Counted from the first letter of the stretch, positions 31,308 through 41,923 are shown. The stretch: DNA of 64,000 nucleotides from Paracoccaceae bacterium (GCA_018222585.1 JAAFAB010000010.1:36856-100855), one strand, 5' to 3'. Translations and numbers: made by a program. Notes: a model not told the origin generated them from the sequence alone.

Positions 31308-33797
31308 TCAGAAACGCGTGTCCAGCGAGAGGGTGAAGGTGCGCCCGGGAGCACCGTAGTTCGGATTGCCCAGCACATCCGCGTAGGCCAGGTCGGTCAC
31401 GTTCTCGACGCCGAAGTTGACCATGGCGCGGTCGGACAGCGCATAGCTTCCGAAAAGGTCATAGACCGTGAAGCCCGAGACGTCGGACTGGTACCCGGCC
31501 GAGCCGCCGTAGACCGAGTCCGAGGCCCAGGTCACGCGGGTGCCCAGGGTCAGGCGATCACCAAGCAATCGCACGCCTGCCTCCAGTGTCGCCTTCTGCT
31601 CGGGCGGCATGTAGACGAACAGTCCGCCCTCGGCGTCGACAGTGAATTCCATCCCCGCGATGACCTGGGTCATCGTGTAGGAGGTGTCGATATCGGCATC
31701 CATCCAGGAATAGGTGCCGCCGATGAAGAACCCACCTGTATCATAAGCCGCTTCCAGCTCGATCCCGTCGAAGGTGCTGGCGCCCTCCGAATTCATGTTC
31801 GTGTAGCGGTAGTTGCTGGTGTACCAGAGCGAAACGTAATCCTCGACCTCCCGGCTGAAGGCGACGGCCTTCAGGCGCAGGCTGTCGCCGGGTCGCAGGG
31901 CGTCGTCGCGGGTGTAGTTTGCGCCGATCTCCCAGGTGCGGGAGGTCTCCGGGCGCAGGTCCGGGTTGGGGATGTAGAACTGTCCGCCGCTGCCGATATG
32001 GGTGCCGCTCGCGGCGACCTCCATGATCGCGGGCGGACGGTAGCCTTCGCTGTAGGACAGCCACAGGTCAAGGTCCGGACCGGGTTCGAAGGTCAGCCGG
32101 GCCGAGGGCAACCAGCGGGCGCCGGAGCTGCGGATCTGTTCCTCGTCGTAGTCCTGCGCGCTTTCGTCGTAGATCAGCGCCGTCCCGGACAGGTCGTAAC
32201 TGTCGCGACGCAATCCCATTTGCAGACCGAAGCGGTCCGCAAGCTGGTAGTCGGCGGTGGCAAAGGCGCTGGCAACCTCACGGGTGCCCTGTGGCATGGT
32301 GCCCGCGTACCATGCGCCCTGGGGGTCGTCCGTCGGATCCGAGCCGGTCGAACGGGTCTCGGTGTTGTCCTGGAAGGCTTCGATCCCGTAGCGCAGCGAC
32401 AGCGGCCGGCCCGCGAGCCTCAGCGCGCTGGTGTTGTCGAGCGAGACGCCGTAGCTCATCATCTGGTAGCTGACATCGAAGGCGCCGTAGTTGGTGCGCG
32501 GCGGGCGGTACTGGTCGACGCGGGTGCGGTTGGCCCAGAGTTCCGCGTTCAGGTCCAGCAGGGGCGAGGCCGGGTCATAGCTGTAGCCTGCGCGCAGGGT
32601 GTGATTGGTGGTTTCGTTGGTGTCGATGTACTGACCCGTGCCGGTGCCGTAGTCGCCCGAGAAGCCCAGCCAGCTGAGGGTGAGGGCCTGGTCGTCATCC
32701 GGGGTCAGCTCGATCTTCGCCAGGCCCGAGAGGGTTTCCGAGCTGGTGTAGTCCGCAGGCTCGCTGATCGGTCCGAAGTAGCCGTCGATATCGCCGTCAT
32801 GGCCGATGTCGTAGTCGCCCAGCCTGCGCCGGCTGATCCCGGCGGTCACCGCCACCTGGTCGGACAGCCGCCGCGCCCAGAAGGCGGAGCCTGCGAAGTC
32901 GTAGGCGTTGGTGCCGGTCGAGACGATCACCTGGCCGCCCTGGACCTCGCCCTCGGCGATCAGGTCGTCGGCGCCAAGGGTGCGGAAATCGACCTGTCCG
33001 CCAAGCGAGGCAGCGGCGCCGGGTCCGGCGGTCACCGTCTTGTCCACATGTACCGAGCGGAACATCGACGGGTCGAGATAGACATAGCCGGTCGAGCCAT
33101 GCCCCGACAGCTGGAAGTTCTGCCGGACCCCGTCGATGGAGGTGGCGATGCGGGACTGGTCCTGCAGTCCGCGCAGGTTGATGTTCACGCCGGGATCCTG
33201 CGGATTGTCGGCGGTATAGACCCCGGCCACGTCGTCGAGCAGGTCGTTGGCATGGCGCACCCGGGCCGAGGTCATGGTCTCGCGCGAGACCTCGCTGACA
33301 CTGGCCGCGGTTTCGTAGATGCTGTCCGACGCTCCCTGGAAGCCGCGCCCGGCGGATCCGCCCCGTGGCAGCGTCACCTGGATCGGTGGCAGCAGCATAC
33401 CCGCCTCCGGGCCGCCGCCGGGAAGGTCCAGCCGGGGATCGACGATCGCCAGGACATCTTCGCCCGTTTCCCGGTAGCCCAGGCCGCTTGGGGCGAGCAG
33501 GCGCGTCAGGGCGGCTTGCGGCGTCATCGTGCCCTCCACCCGGGCACTGCGGTGGCCTTCGACCAGGCGCTGCTCTGCAAAGACCTGAAAGCCGCTGCGG
33601 TGCGAGAACTCCAGCAGCGCGGCGGCCAGGGGCTGCGCCGGGATGGCGAAGTCCCGGGTCGCTTCGGCGCCGGCCTGCGCCAGGGCGGGGGGCGTGGTGG
33701 CAAGGTAGGATCCCGCAAGGGAGATCGCCGTGCAGAGCGCCAGGTGCGACACCCGCGCTGCCCTGCGCCGAGGGTTGATCATGTGGTCGTCGGTCAT
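31308..33797 (-). CDS. TonB-dependent receptor with N-terminal STN signalling domain (HasR/heme-type)
   Basis: STN domain (RDFAIPAQPLAAALLEFSHRSGFQVF), plug (INLRGLQDQSRIATSIDGVRQNFQLSGHGSTG), C-terminal aromatic RF. Confidence 0.88.
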   Translation of the reverse strand: MTDDHMINPRRRAARVSHLALCTAISLAGSYLATTPPALAQAGAEATRDFAIPAQPLAAALLEFSHRSGFQVFAEQRLVEGHRSARVEGTMTPQAALTRLLAPSGLGYRETGEDVLAIVDPRLDLPGGGPEAGMLLPPIQVTLPRGGSAGRGFQGASDSIYETAASVSEVSRETMTSARVRHANDLLDDVAGVYTADNPQDPGVNINLRGLQDQSRIATSIDGVRQNFQLSGHGSTGYVYLDPSMFRSVHVDKTVTAGPGAAASLGGQVDFRTLGADDLIAEGEVQGGQVIVSTGTNAYDFAGSAFWARRLSDQVAVTAGISRRRLGDYDIGHDGDIDGYFGPISEPADYTSSETLSGLAKIELTPDDDQALTLSWLGFSGDYGTGTGQYIDTNETTNHTLRAGYSYDPASPLLDLNAELWANRTRVDQYRPPRTNYGAFDVSYQMMSYGVSLDNTSALRLAGRPLSLRYGIEAFQDNTETRSTGSDPTDDPQGAWYAGTMPQGTREVASAFATADYQLADRFGLQMGLRRDSYDLSGTALIYDESAQDYDEEQIRSSGARWLPSARLTFEPGPDLDLWLSYSEGYRPPAIMEVAASGTHIGSGGQFYIPNPDLRPETSRTWEIGANYTRDDALRPGDSLRLKAVAFSREVEDYVSLWYTSNYRYTNMNSEGASTFDGIELEAAYDTGGFFIGGTYSWMDADIDTSYTMTQVIAGMEFTVDAEGGLFVYMPPEQKATLEAGVRLLGDRLTLGTRVTWASDSVYGGSAGYQSDVSGFTVYDLFGSYALSDRAMVNFGVENVTDLAYADVLGNPNYGAPGRTFTLSLDTRF

Positions 33798-33915
33798 GGT
33801 CCGTCCCGTTCCTGCCCGTTTCCAGGGGCGTTGAGTTTCGGGCCCTGCGGCCCTTACCCTCTTCGACACGCGGGAGCGGACAGGTCATTAAGCCGGCCGA
33901 GGATTTTTCTTCACC

Positions 33916-34878
33916 TCAGGCCCGCACCAGGGTGAGGCCACCCGGCAGCGGGACCAGGGTCAGACCGAGACTGTCGGTCACGGCGCGCAGCGCGGCATCG
34001 GGCGTGGCGGCCTCGAGGACGGCCGTCACCGGGATCTCTGGAGTGGCCGCGTCGAGGCAAAGCAGCCGCCCTCCGCGATAGCGGTCAAGCGCGGCAAGGA
34101 CCTCGGAGAGGGGGGCGTTGCGGAAGACCAGACGGCCGTCCCGCCAGGCGCCTATGGTGCTCGGAGGCACGGGGGCAGGCGCCGTCATCGCGCCGTCGCG
34201 GACAGAGGTGTGCCAGCCCGCGTCCAAGTGTCGGGGCGTGGTGTCCGCGCGGTCGGGATGCAGCGTCACCGCGTGCAGGGCGACGGCCAGTGTCACCCGG
34301 TCGGGCCAGAGCGCCAGGTCGAAGGCGCCGGCGGCGCAGGTGATCCGGGCCCCGTCGGCGGCGATCTGCAGCGGCGCCGCACCGACCCGGCTGGCCCGTT
34401 CGAAGAAGGCGGCGCCCCGGTGCAGGGTCACCGCGCCGCCCTCCGACGGGGTTTCCAGGGTCGAGCGGGCGCCCAGGATGACCCGGGTGCCATCCGTCAG
34501 GATCAGCTTGCGGATCTCGCCGGGCGCGGTCCCTATTTTGCCGCCCCGTGCCAGCAGCGCCCAGCTTCCGGTCCCGACCACCGTCAGCGCGCCCGCCCCG
34601 CGCAGCAGATCGCGCCGGGACATGGCCCGATCCTGCCGACGCATCGCCTGTGCCCGCGCCCTGACCGGCTCGAAACGCTCCCACAGGGCCGTGGCTTCGG
34701 CCCAGGCCGCGCGATGCCGCTCGTCCCGGGCAAGCCAGCTTTCAAAGGCCCGCCGCTCGGGCAAGGTGACATGCTCGTCCCGCAGCCGCACCAGCCATTC
34801 CAGGGCCTCGCGCAGAAGACGGTCATCGGTTCCGCCTGAAGCGGTTCCGCCTGACTTTGATTGCGCCCGTCCGGTCAC
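33916..34878 (-). CDS. FecR-family anti-sigma/sensor protein
   Basis: EALEWLVRLRDEHVTLPERRAFESWLARDERHRAAWAEATALWERF N-terminus, DUF4880/FecR architecture. Confidence 0.9.
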   Translation of the reverse strand: MTGRAQSKSGGTASGGTDDRLLREALEWLVRLRDEHVTLPERRAFESWLARDERHRAAWAEATALWERFEPVRARAQAMRRQDRAMSRRDLLRGAGALTVVGTGSWALLARGGKIGTAPGEIRKLILTDGTRVILGARSTLETPSEGGAVTLHRGAAFFERASRVGAAPLQIAADGARITCAAGAFDLALWPDRVTLAVALHAVTLHPDRADTTPRHLDAGWHTSVRDGAMTAPAPVPPSTIGAWRDGRLVFRNAPLSEVLAALDRYRGGRLLCLDAATPEIPVTAVLEAATPDAALRAVTDSLGLTLVPLPGGLTLVRA

Positions 34879-35372
34879 AGCTGCCGCCTGAGATCTGCCA
34901 GGGCATTGACGATCTGCACCATCACCGTGTTGCGCGAGATGCCCAGCCTTTCGGCGATCTGATCATAGGTCAGGTCCTCGAACCTATGCAGCACGAAGAT
35001 CTCTCGCCGGCGCTGCGGCAGGGTCAGGATCGCGCGCAGCACCTGTTCCAGGGACTGACGCGCAATGATCCTGTCGTCCACGGCAGGCCCGCTGTCGGCC
35101 ATTGCGGCCAGCACGCTGTCCTCCACCGGCACCTCCACGCCCAGGCGCAGGTGTCGCAGGTGGTTGAGCGCGAGGTTGCGCAGGATGGCGGAGAGGTAGG
35201 CTTGCTCCACGGCAATCCGGTCCTGTCCGCGTCGGGACAGGATGCGCAGGAAGGTTTCCTGGACCAGGTCGTCGGAAGTCGCCGCATTTCCCGTCAGCCT
35301 TCGGGCAAATCGCTGAAGCCGGGGGCGTTCGCTCTGGTAGAGGGTGCTGACAGCCGAAGAGGAGAGAGCCAT
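34875..35372 (-). CDS. FecI-type ECF sigma factor
   Basis: ARRLTGNAATSDDLVQETFLRILSRR; LPQRRREIFVLHRFEDLTYDQIAERLGISRNTVMVQIVNAL. Confidence 0.93.
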   Translation of the reverse strand: MALSSSAVSTLYQSERPRLQRFARRLTGNAATSDDLVQETFLRILSRRGQDRIAVEQAYLSAILRNLALNHLRHLRLGVEVPVEDSVLAAMADSGPAVDDRIIARQSLEQVLRAILTLPQRRREIFVLHRFEDLTYDQIAERLGISRNTVMVQIVNALADLRRQL

Positions 35373-35778
35373 GTGCGGAACCGGATCAGGGGGACAGGGT
35401 TCGCTGCAGATGACGTAGCTGCGCGTGTTCTACAGAGGCCATGTGACTTCCGCAAGGGACGGGGGTGTTCGGAAAAAGGGGGGCGGTCATGGGAGGGGCG
35501 GGCAGGGGGCCGCCCGGTTGCAGCGTGACACCGCGCGCCCCATCCCGCTTGGCTGGCGGATTGTCGCAGGCACGGCACGGGGCGCTCACTGTCGCGGATC
35601 GCCCCGGGGTGAGCGGGGCAGCGCGTCGTGGAAAGTCGTTGGATCTCCGGGTCGCGGGCCGCGCTGGAGATGCTCATTTCAAGGCGAATGTGCGCCGCTG
35701 TTCGCCAAGGCGGTCGGCGTTGTCGGCGCAGCGGCGGCGCCTCGCGAGGCACCGCCGCCTTCAGCTGTTCCGCCTGGC

Positions 35779-36648
35779 TCAGAGGCCGATCTGGTTCAGG
35801 TCCGCCACCGCGCTCTCGGGCAGGTGGATCTCAGCGGCCGCCAGGTTGTCCCGCAAGTGGTCGAGAGACGAGGTGCCCGGGATCAGAAGGATGTTGGGCG
35901 CGCGTTGCAGGAGCCAAGCGAGCGCGACCTGTCGGCCGGTGACACCGAGGTCAGCCGCAACCTTCGTCAACCGCGTCGATTGCAGGGGCGTGAACCCGCC
36001 GAGCGGGAAGAAGGGAACATAGGCGATCCCGTCCTGCGCCAAGGCGTCGATCAGCGCGTCATCCCTGCGCAACGCGACATTGTACTGGTTCTGGACACAG
36101 ACGATGTCGGCGATGCCGCGCCCTTCCGTGACCTGCTTCGCCGTCACGTTGCTCAGGCCGATATGCCGCACCAGCCCTTCGCGCTGCAGGGCGGCGACGC
36201 TTTCCAGCCGGTCGGCGATCGACTCCTCGTCCGGTCCATGGGTCCCGCCGAGGCGAAGGTTGACGATGTCGATCCGGTCGAGCCCGAGATTGTCCAGATT
36301 GTCCTCGACGGCCTGTCTCAGGTCGCCGGGCGAAAACGCCGGATCCCAGGACCCCTCTGCGCCGCGCCTGAAACCGATCTTCGTCGTGATCGTCAGCGCA
36401 TCCCGGTAGGGGTGAAGGGCCTCCCTGATGATCTGGTTGGTGACATGCGGACCATAGAAGTCGCTGGTGTCGATATGATCGACGCCGGCCTCGACCGCGG
36501 CCCGCAGCACGGCCAGGGCCGCATCACGGTCCGCGGGAGGTCCGAAAACCCCCTTTCCGGCCAGCTGCATGGCCCCGTAGCCCATTCGGTTCACGGTGAT
36601 GTCGGTGCCGGGGAACGTGAAGCGGCCGGCTGCGGATACGTTTGTCAT
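35779..36648 (-). CDS. Aldo/keto reductase
   Basis: VNRMGYGAMQLAGKGVFG; DTSDFYGP; LLIPGTSSLDHLRDNLAAAEI; start at MTNVSAAG. Confidence 0.93.
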   Translation of the reverse strand: MTNVSAAGRFTFPGTDITVNRMGYGAMQLAGKGVFGPPADRDAALAVLRAAVEAGVDHIDTSDFYGPHVTNQIIREALHPYRDALTITTKIGFRRGAEGSWDPAFSPGDLRQAVEDNLDNLGLDRIDIVNLRLGGTHGPDEESIADRLESVAALQREGLVRHIGLSNVTAKQVTEGRGIADIVCVQNQYNVALRRDDALIDALAQDGIAYVPFFPLGGFTPLQSTRLTKVAADLGVTGRQVALAWLLQRAPNILLIPGTSSLDHLRDNLAAAEIHLPESAVADLNQIGL

Positions 36649-36729
36649 GATCATCTCCTTTGCGATGGCCCCCATGTATTCGATCGTGAGATCTGGATAA
36701 TCGGGTTCGCAGCGAATAGCCTGTTCGGT

Positions 36730-37650
36730 ATGCCGAACAACGACGATCTCCCGCTCGACGATCTCCTGGTTTTCCTCGCCGTGGTGCGCGAGGGCGGCTT
36801 TCGGGCTGCGGCGGGCAATCTGGCGCGTGCCCCCTCCACGGTCAGCGAAACGATCACGCGGCTCGAGACACGGCTCGGCACGCCCCTTTTCACCCGCTCC
36901 ACGCGAAGCGTGCGCCCGACCGAGGCCGGGGCGGCATTGGCCGCCCGGCTTGCACCGGTCATGGATGACGCCCGCGCCGCGATTGAGGCCGTCTCGGTGT
37001 CCGCGGACAGCGTCAGCGGGCCATTGCGGCTCAATGTCCCGAAAGCGGTCATGATCGATATCCTCCCGCCGCTTATCGACCGCTTCCTCGAGAGGTATCC
37101 CGAGGTGACCGTCGAGATCATGGTGGAGGACAGTTTCGTCGACAGTATTGCGGCGGGGTGCCATGCGGGCATCCGCTACGACGAGGCGCTGGAGCTCGAC
37201 ATGATTTCAGTTCCGCTCGGCCCGCCTCGGCAACGGTACGCGCTTGCCGCGTCGCCGGACTATCTGGCCCGCAACGCGGCGCCGGAACATCCCGATGACG
37301 TCCTGGCGCATGAGTGTCTGCTGTTGCGCTTCTCGGGGGGCGCGCTGGTCTCCTGGGTCTTCGAACGTGGCGCGGAGACGCGTGTCCTCACCCCGCCCGC
37401 CCGCCTGACCCTCACCGCGGCCTCGGCAGAATCGCTGATCGGTCACGCCCTGTCCGGGCGCGGCCTGATCCATGTCTTCGCCAACTGGATCACCCCCCAC
37501 TTCGAGACCGGCGCGCTCGTTCCCCTTCTTCCGGACTGGTGGGCCGAGTTCAGCGGACCTCGCCTGTACTACCCGAACCGAAGGGCGCCGGCGCCGTTGC
37601 GGGCTTTCATCGATCTCGTCGCGCAAGAGCGGAAGCTCGGCCGGGGATGA
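36730..37650 (+). CDS. LysR-family transcriptional regulator
   Basis: LDDLLVFLAVVREGGFRAAAGNLARAPSTVSETITRLETRLGTPLFTRSTRSVRPTEAG. Confidence 0.95.
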   Translation: MPNNDDLPLDDLLVFLAVVREGGFRAAAGNLARAPSTVSETITRLETRLGTPLFTRSTRSVRPTEAGAALAARLAPVMDDARAAIEAVSVSADSVSGPLRLNVPKAVMIDILPPLIDRFLERYPEVTVEIMVEDSFVDSIAAGCHAGIRYDEALELDMISVPLGPPRQRYALAASPDYLARNAAPEHPDDVLAHECLLLRFSGGALVSWVFERGAETRVLTPPARLTLTAASAESLIGHALSGRGLIHVFANWITPHFETGALVPLLPDWWAEFSGPRLYYPNRRAPAPLRAFIDLVAQERKLGRG

Positions 37651-37785
37651 CCTTCCCCGGGCCGTTCGAGGTGCCCCGGTCACGCACCGCAAGCGGCAGG
37701 GACGTCCGCGACGCAAATGCCCCAGGCTGCGCGCCGAGGCTGCGGCTTGCGCTGCAAGATCATCAAAAGTTGCATGAGAACAACG

Positions 37786-37835
37786 TGGTGCGGGTTATGG
37801 GCCACGCGCCCCCACGCCAAAGGCGCCAGAACCTA
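37786..37835 (-). repeat. Partial tRNA-Leu duplicate (3' half), putative att-site remnant
   Basis: 50-nt ungapped match to 50435-50484 with 6 mismatches; TGGTGCGGGT and the 27-mer CCCCCACGCCAAAGGCGCCAGAACCTA are identical. Confidence 0.85.
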
Positions 37836-37986
37836 GGGCGCCGCGCACGACTGCTCTCCGCCCTTGCTGTCATCGCCTGGCGTCATGCTGCGGCCTGCAA
37901 GACTCCTGACCGGCGAGGGGACCGTCGTTTTCTCGCGCGGCGAGTTGGAGGAAAAAGTCCACCTCACCTCGAGCGGACCTCGAACT

Positions 37987-38538
37987 TTAGCCTGTGCTGC
38001 AGGGCGCTGGTGCTGCTTTCAGCTCCTCCGCGATGTCGTCGTCCAGCGGTGTTCGGTAGGTCATCAGGAGGTAGCCGAGAACGGAGTAGAAACCGACCGT
38101 GGCGATCAGGTCGATGACCGCTGCACGGCCAATGACGGCAGCCAGCTCGGCCTCACGGTCCGGCGAGAGCAGGCGGTTGTCCAGCAGGGCGTCGACGGCG
38201 CGCACGATCAGCCCGTCCTCGCCTTCAGGCATGTCGCGGATGGCGGCGATGCGGGCATCCGACATGCCCAGCTTGCGCGCCCGGCTGACGTGCTGCTGCC
38301 ATTCGTAGGACGACCCCAGCCGGACGGCGGCGCGCAGGATCACCACCTCGGAGCGGATCGGACCCAGGGCGTTGTCCTTCACCACGTGCTGGCGCAGCGG
38401 TGCCCAGGCGCGCAGCAGGGCCGGGTGGTGCGCCATGGTGCGGTAGACGTTGAGCTGGCCGGCGAAACCCTCCAGCAGGTCGGCGATCTCGTCCGGCCAG
38501 TCGGCATCGGAGAGGGGCGGGCAGGGGCTGTCGGTCAT
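37987..38538 (-). CDS. Carboxymuconolactone decarboxylase (CMD)-family protein
   Basis: Helical CMD-like sequence: LNVYRTMAHHPALLRAWAPLRQHVVKDNALGPIRSEVVILRAAVRLGSSYEWQQHV. Confidence 0.8.
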   Translation of the reverse strand: MTDSPCPPLSDADWPDEIADLLEGFAGQLNVYRTMAHHPALLRAWAPLRQHVVKDNALGPIRSEVVILRAAVRLGSSYEWQQHVSRARKLGMSDARIAAIRDMPEGEDGLIVRAVDALLDNRLLSPDREAELAAVIGRAAVIDLIATVGFYSVLGYLLMTYRTPLDDDIAEELKAAPAPCSTG

Positions 38539-38541
38539 CTC

Positions 38542-39408
38542 TCAGCTCTCATCAAGGGCGCGGGCATAGAGGGCCGGGCGGCGGTCGGCCCAGATCCCGG
38601 TGAAGCTGCGGTAGCGGGCGACCTCGGTTAGGTCGAGGGTGACGCGCAACGCATCTTCGCGGTCATGGTCGAGGCGGCCCAGCACGCGGCCATCGGGCGC
38701 GACGGCGCAGGAGCGACCAAAGAACCGCTGGTCGCCATGGCTGCCGGCGCGGTTGCAGGACAGGAAAAACACGCCGTTCTCGACGGCGCGGGTATAGGCG
38801 CGGTGCAGGAACAGGTCCTCGTCCGCAACCGGGGTGCCCTCTGCGCCGAAGGAGGCCCAGGCAGACGTGATGATTTCCGCCCCCTGCGCGGCCAGGGTGC
38901 GGGTTACCTCGGGAAAGCGGATGTCGTAGCAGATCTGCATTCCAAGGGTGGTGTCGAGGGCCGGAAAGACCGGCAGGGCGTCACCGGGCGTGAAGTAGAG
39001 TTTTTCATTCTGCCACTGGTGGGTCTTGATGTAGGTGCCCGCGACGCCGTCGGGCGTGATCAGCACCGAGGCGTTGTGGATCACCCCCGCAAGCCGCGCG
39101 TCACGCAGGCCGAGACCCGCAACGAGGGTGACCCCTAGCTCGGCGGCCAGGGCGGCAAGGGTGGCAATGTCCTCGCCCTCGGGATCGGCGCAGGCGGCGA
39201 AAAGGGCCTCGCCATAGTGCGGCACCTTGGTCACGAAGGGGCCGCCGGGCACCAGAGGTTCGACATAGCCGGTGTTGGACAGTTCGGGAAAGAGGATCAG
39301 GTCAGCGCCCGCCGCAGCCTCGGCCCGGATGAAATCCTTCATCCGGGCGAAGTTGCGGGCAGGGTCCAGAGGGGTAGCGTCGAACTGGACGAGATGGGCG
39401 GCGATCAT
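38542..39408 (-). CDS. Carbon-nitrogen hydrolase (nitrilase superfamily)
   Basis: DLILFPELSNTGY, QNEKLYFTPGD, GMQICYDIRFPEVTR: E-K-C catalytic triad context. Confidence 0.92.
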   Translation of the reverse strand: MIAAHLVQFDATPLDPARNFARMKDFIRAEAAAGADLILFPELSNTGYVEPLVPGGPFVTKVPHYGEALFAACADPEGEDIATLAALAAELGVTLVAGLGLRDARLAGVIHNASVLITPDGVAGTYIKTHQWQNEKLYFTPGDALPVFPALDTTLGMQICYDIRFPEVTRTLAAQGAEIITSAWASFGAEGTPVADEDLFLHRAYTRAVENGVFFLSCNRAGSHGDQRFFGRSCAVAPDGRVLGRLDHDREDALRVTLDLTEVARYRSFTGIWADRRPALYARALDES

Positions 39409-41075
39409 GCGGGCTCCGTGATGCGGCGGCCTTTGGCGAAATCCCAGTCGCGACCGGGGGCGGCTTCCAGCAGGGCGCGGGTGTAGTCGTGTTGCGGGTC
39501 GGACAGAACCTGCCCCGCCGGGCCGAATTCCACAACCTCGCCGCGCTGCATCACCATCACGTCGTCGCAGATCTGCGCCGCGACGCGCAGGTCATGGGTG
39601 ATGAACAGGATCGCCAGGTTGCGCCGCGCCTGGACCTCGGCCAGCAGGTCCAGAACCTGCGCCTGGACGGAGACATCGAGGGCCGAGACCGCCTCGTCCG
39701 CAACAATCACGTCCGGCGACATCATCAGGGCGCGGGCGATGGCGATACGTTGCCGTTGCCCGCCCGAGAACTGGTGCGGGTAGCGGGTGAGGGCATCGCG
39801 CGGCAGGCCCACCACCTCCAGTAGCTCGCCTGCCCGGGCCAGGGCTTCGGCGCGAGGCTCGCCGGCGTTCAGGGCACCCTCGATCAGGCTGTCGCCGGCG
39901 GTCAGCCGCGGGTTGAGCGAGCGGTTCGGATCCTGGAAGATCATTTGCACCGCGCGCCGGGCTGGCGCCAGCGCCGTCTGCCCCTCCAGCGGGGCGATGT
40001 CGTGGCCGTTGACCAGAATCGCGCCCGAGGTCGGATCCTCCAGTCGCAGCACACAGCGCGCCACGGTCGACTTGCCTGAGCCGCTTTCGCCGACGATGCC
40101 CAGGGTGCGCCCCCGGTCGAGGCGGAAGCTGACATCTTTGACCGCCCGCACCCGATGGCCGGGCCGGCGCAGCAGCTTGCTCAGGAACGAGCGGAACTCG
40201 AAGACCTTCTCGACCTCGAGCAGCTCAAGCACATGCTCGTGGCGCTCTTGCGCCCGGGCGCGGCGCGGGGTCAGCGAGGGGACGGCGGCCAGCAGGTCGC
40301 GGGTGTATTGCTCTCGCGGTTGGCTCAGGACCTCTCCGGTGGTGCCCGTCTCGACAACTTCGCCGTGGCGCATGACACAGACCCGGTCGGCGATATCCAC
40401 CACCACGCCCATGTCGTGAGTGATGAACAGCACGGCGGTGTTCTGTTCCTCCTGAAGCTTGCGGATCAGCTGCAGGATCTGCTTCTGGGTGGTGACGTCC
40501 AGCGCCGTCGTCGGCTCGTCCGCGATCAGCAGTTTCGGCTTCAGCGCCAGGGCCATGGCGATCATCACCCGCTGGCGCTGGCCGCCCGAAAGCTGGTGCG
40601 GATAGCTGTCGTAGATGCGCGCCGGATCGGGCAGGCTGACGCTGTCGAAGGCGGCGAGGGCGGCGGAGCGGCGGTCGGGCCCGCGCATCTTCGTATGTGC
40701 CCGGTAGATCTCGTCCATCTGCAGCCCGATGGTCAGCACCGGGTTCAGCGCCGTCATCGGCTCCTGGAAGATCATCGCCATTTCGGCGCCGCGCAGCGCC
40801 TTGGTGCGTGCCGGGCTGGCCGAGACGATATCCTCGCCATTCAACGCGGCGGTGCCGCCGGTCACCTGCAACTCGCCACGCGGCAGCAGGTCCATGGTGA
40901 CCAGCGAGGTCACGGATTTTCCCGAGCCGCTTTCGCCGACGAGGCACAGAGTCTCGCCCGGCGCGATGTCGAAGGAGATGCCCTTCAGGATCTCGGCCGG
41001 GCGGCGGCCCATGGTGGAGACCTTCAGGTCGCGCACCGAGAGGACGGGTTGGCCGGGTTGGGAAGCAGTCATCAC
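39405..41075 (-). CDS. Oligopeptide/dipeptide-type ABC transporter ATPase, tandem (DppD-DppF-like) fusion
   Basis: Two Walker A (GESGSGKS) and two [16 protein letters not shown] signatures in 556 aa. Confidence 0.95.
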   Translation of the reverse strand: MMTASQPGQPVLSVRDLKVSTMGRRPAEILKGISFDIAPGETLCLVGESGSGKSVTSLVTMDLLPRGELQVTGGTAALNGEDIVSASPARTKALRGAEMAMIFQEPMTALNPVLTIGLQMDEIYRAHTKMRGPDRRSAALAAFDSVSLPDPARIYDSYPHQLSGGQRQRVMIAMALALKPKLLIADEPTTALDVTTQKQILQLIRKLQEEQNTAVLFITHDMGVVVDIADRVCVMRHGEVVETGTTGEVLSQPREQYTRDLLAAVPSLTPRRARAQERHEHVLELLEVEKVFEFRSFLSKLLRRPGHRVRAVKDVSFRLDRGRTLGIVGESGSGKSTVARCVLRLEDPTSGAILVNGHDIAPLEGQTALAPARRAVQMIFQDPNRSLNPRLTAGDSLIEGALNAGEPRAEALARAGELLEVVGLPRDALTRYPHQFSGGQRQRIAIARALMMSPDVIVADEAVSALDVSVQAQVLDLLAEVQARRNLAILFITHDLRVAAQICDDVMVMQRGEVVEFGPAGQVLSDPQHDYTRALLEAAPGRDWDFAKGRRITEPA

Positions 41076-41923
41076 GAGCGGCCTTTCATCTTGGGGTCCA
41101 GCCGGTCGCGCAGGGCGTCGCCCAGCAGGTTGATCGACAGGATGCAGAGCGACAGAACGATGGCGGGCCAGTAGACCAGCCAGGGGTTCAGCGCGAAGTA
41201 GAGGCGCCCCTCGGCCATGATATTGCCCCAGGTGGGGGTCTCGGTGCCGATGCCGACGCCGAGGAACGACAGCGCGGCCTCGGTGAGGATGGCGGAGGCG
41301 TAGACATAGGTGCCCTGGACGATCAGCGGCGCGATGGTCGAGGGCAGCAGGTGGCGCCAGATGATCCGCATCGGGCTGGTGCCCAGCAGGACGGCGGCCT
41401 CGACGAAGGTCTCCGATCGGGTCGCCAGCACGCGGGCGCGCACCAGCCGCACGACCTGCGGGATCTCGGGCAGCATGATGGCGATGATCACGGTGGTCAG
41501 CCCGGCCTTGGTCAGCGCCACGATGGCGATGGCCAGCAGGATGCCGGGGATCGCCATCAGCCCGTCCATGGCCCGCATCAGCACGGCATCAAGGCCGCGG
41601 AACCACCCGGCCAGCAGCCCGAGGGGCAGGCCGATCAGGATGGCGCCAAGCGCCACGCCGGCCCCGACCAGCAGCGAGACACGGGCGCCGTGGATCACGC
41701 GCGAGTAAAGGTCGCGCCCGAAGCTGTCGGTGCCCATCCAGTAGGTGCCGTCGGCGGGCTTCAGGCGCATCATCGCGTTCAGCTCGGTCGGCGGGAAATT
41801 GGCGATGCGGGGCGCGAAGAGCGCCATGGCGACGATTGCCAGCAGCACGGCCAGGGCCAGCATCGTGGTCCAGTGGGGCGGGGTCTCGATCAGGCGCTTT
41901 CGCAGGCTTTGGGTCTGGCTCAT
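41072..41923 (-). CDS. Oligopeptide/dipeptide-type ABC transporter permease (DppC-like)
   Basis: HPLGTDS-like YWMGTDSFGRDLYSRVIHGARVSL; EAALSFLGVGIGTETPTWG. Confidence 0.93.
   Translation of the reverse strand: MSQTQSLRKRLIETPPHWTTMLALAVLLAIVAMALFAPRIANFPPTELNAMMRLKPADGTYWMGTDSFGRDLYSRVIHGARVSLLVGAGVALGAILIGLPLGLLAGWFRGLDAVLMRAMDGLMAIPGILLAIAIVALTKAGLTTVIIAIMLPEIPQVVRLVRARVLATRSETFVEAAVLLGTSPMRIIWRHLLPSTIAPLIVQGTYVYASAILTEAALSFLGVGIGTETPTWGNIMAEGRLYFALNPWLVYWPAIVLSLCILSINLLGDALRDRLDPKMKGRS

Noticed and set aside
35294-35752. Minus-strand 152-aa ORF upstream of the sigma factor
   Set aside because: Arg/Pro/Ala-rich, overlaps the sigma gene in another frame, no motif; likely promoter/intergenic DNA.
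37786-37835. Functional tRNA gene
   Set aside because: Lacks the 5' half (acceptor 5' strand, D arm) and has TPsiC mismatches; treated as att remnant.
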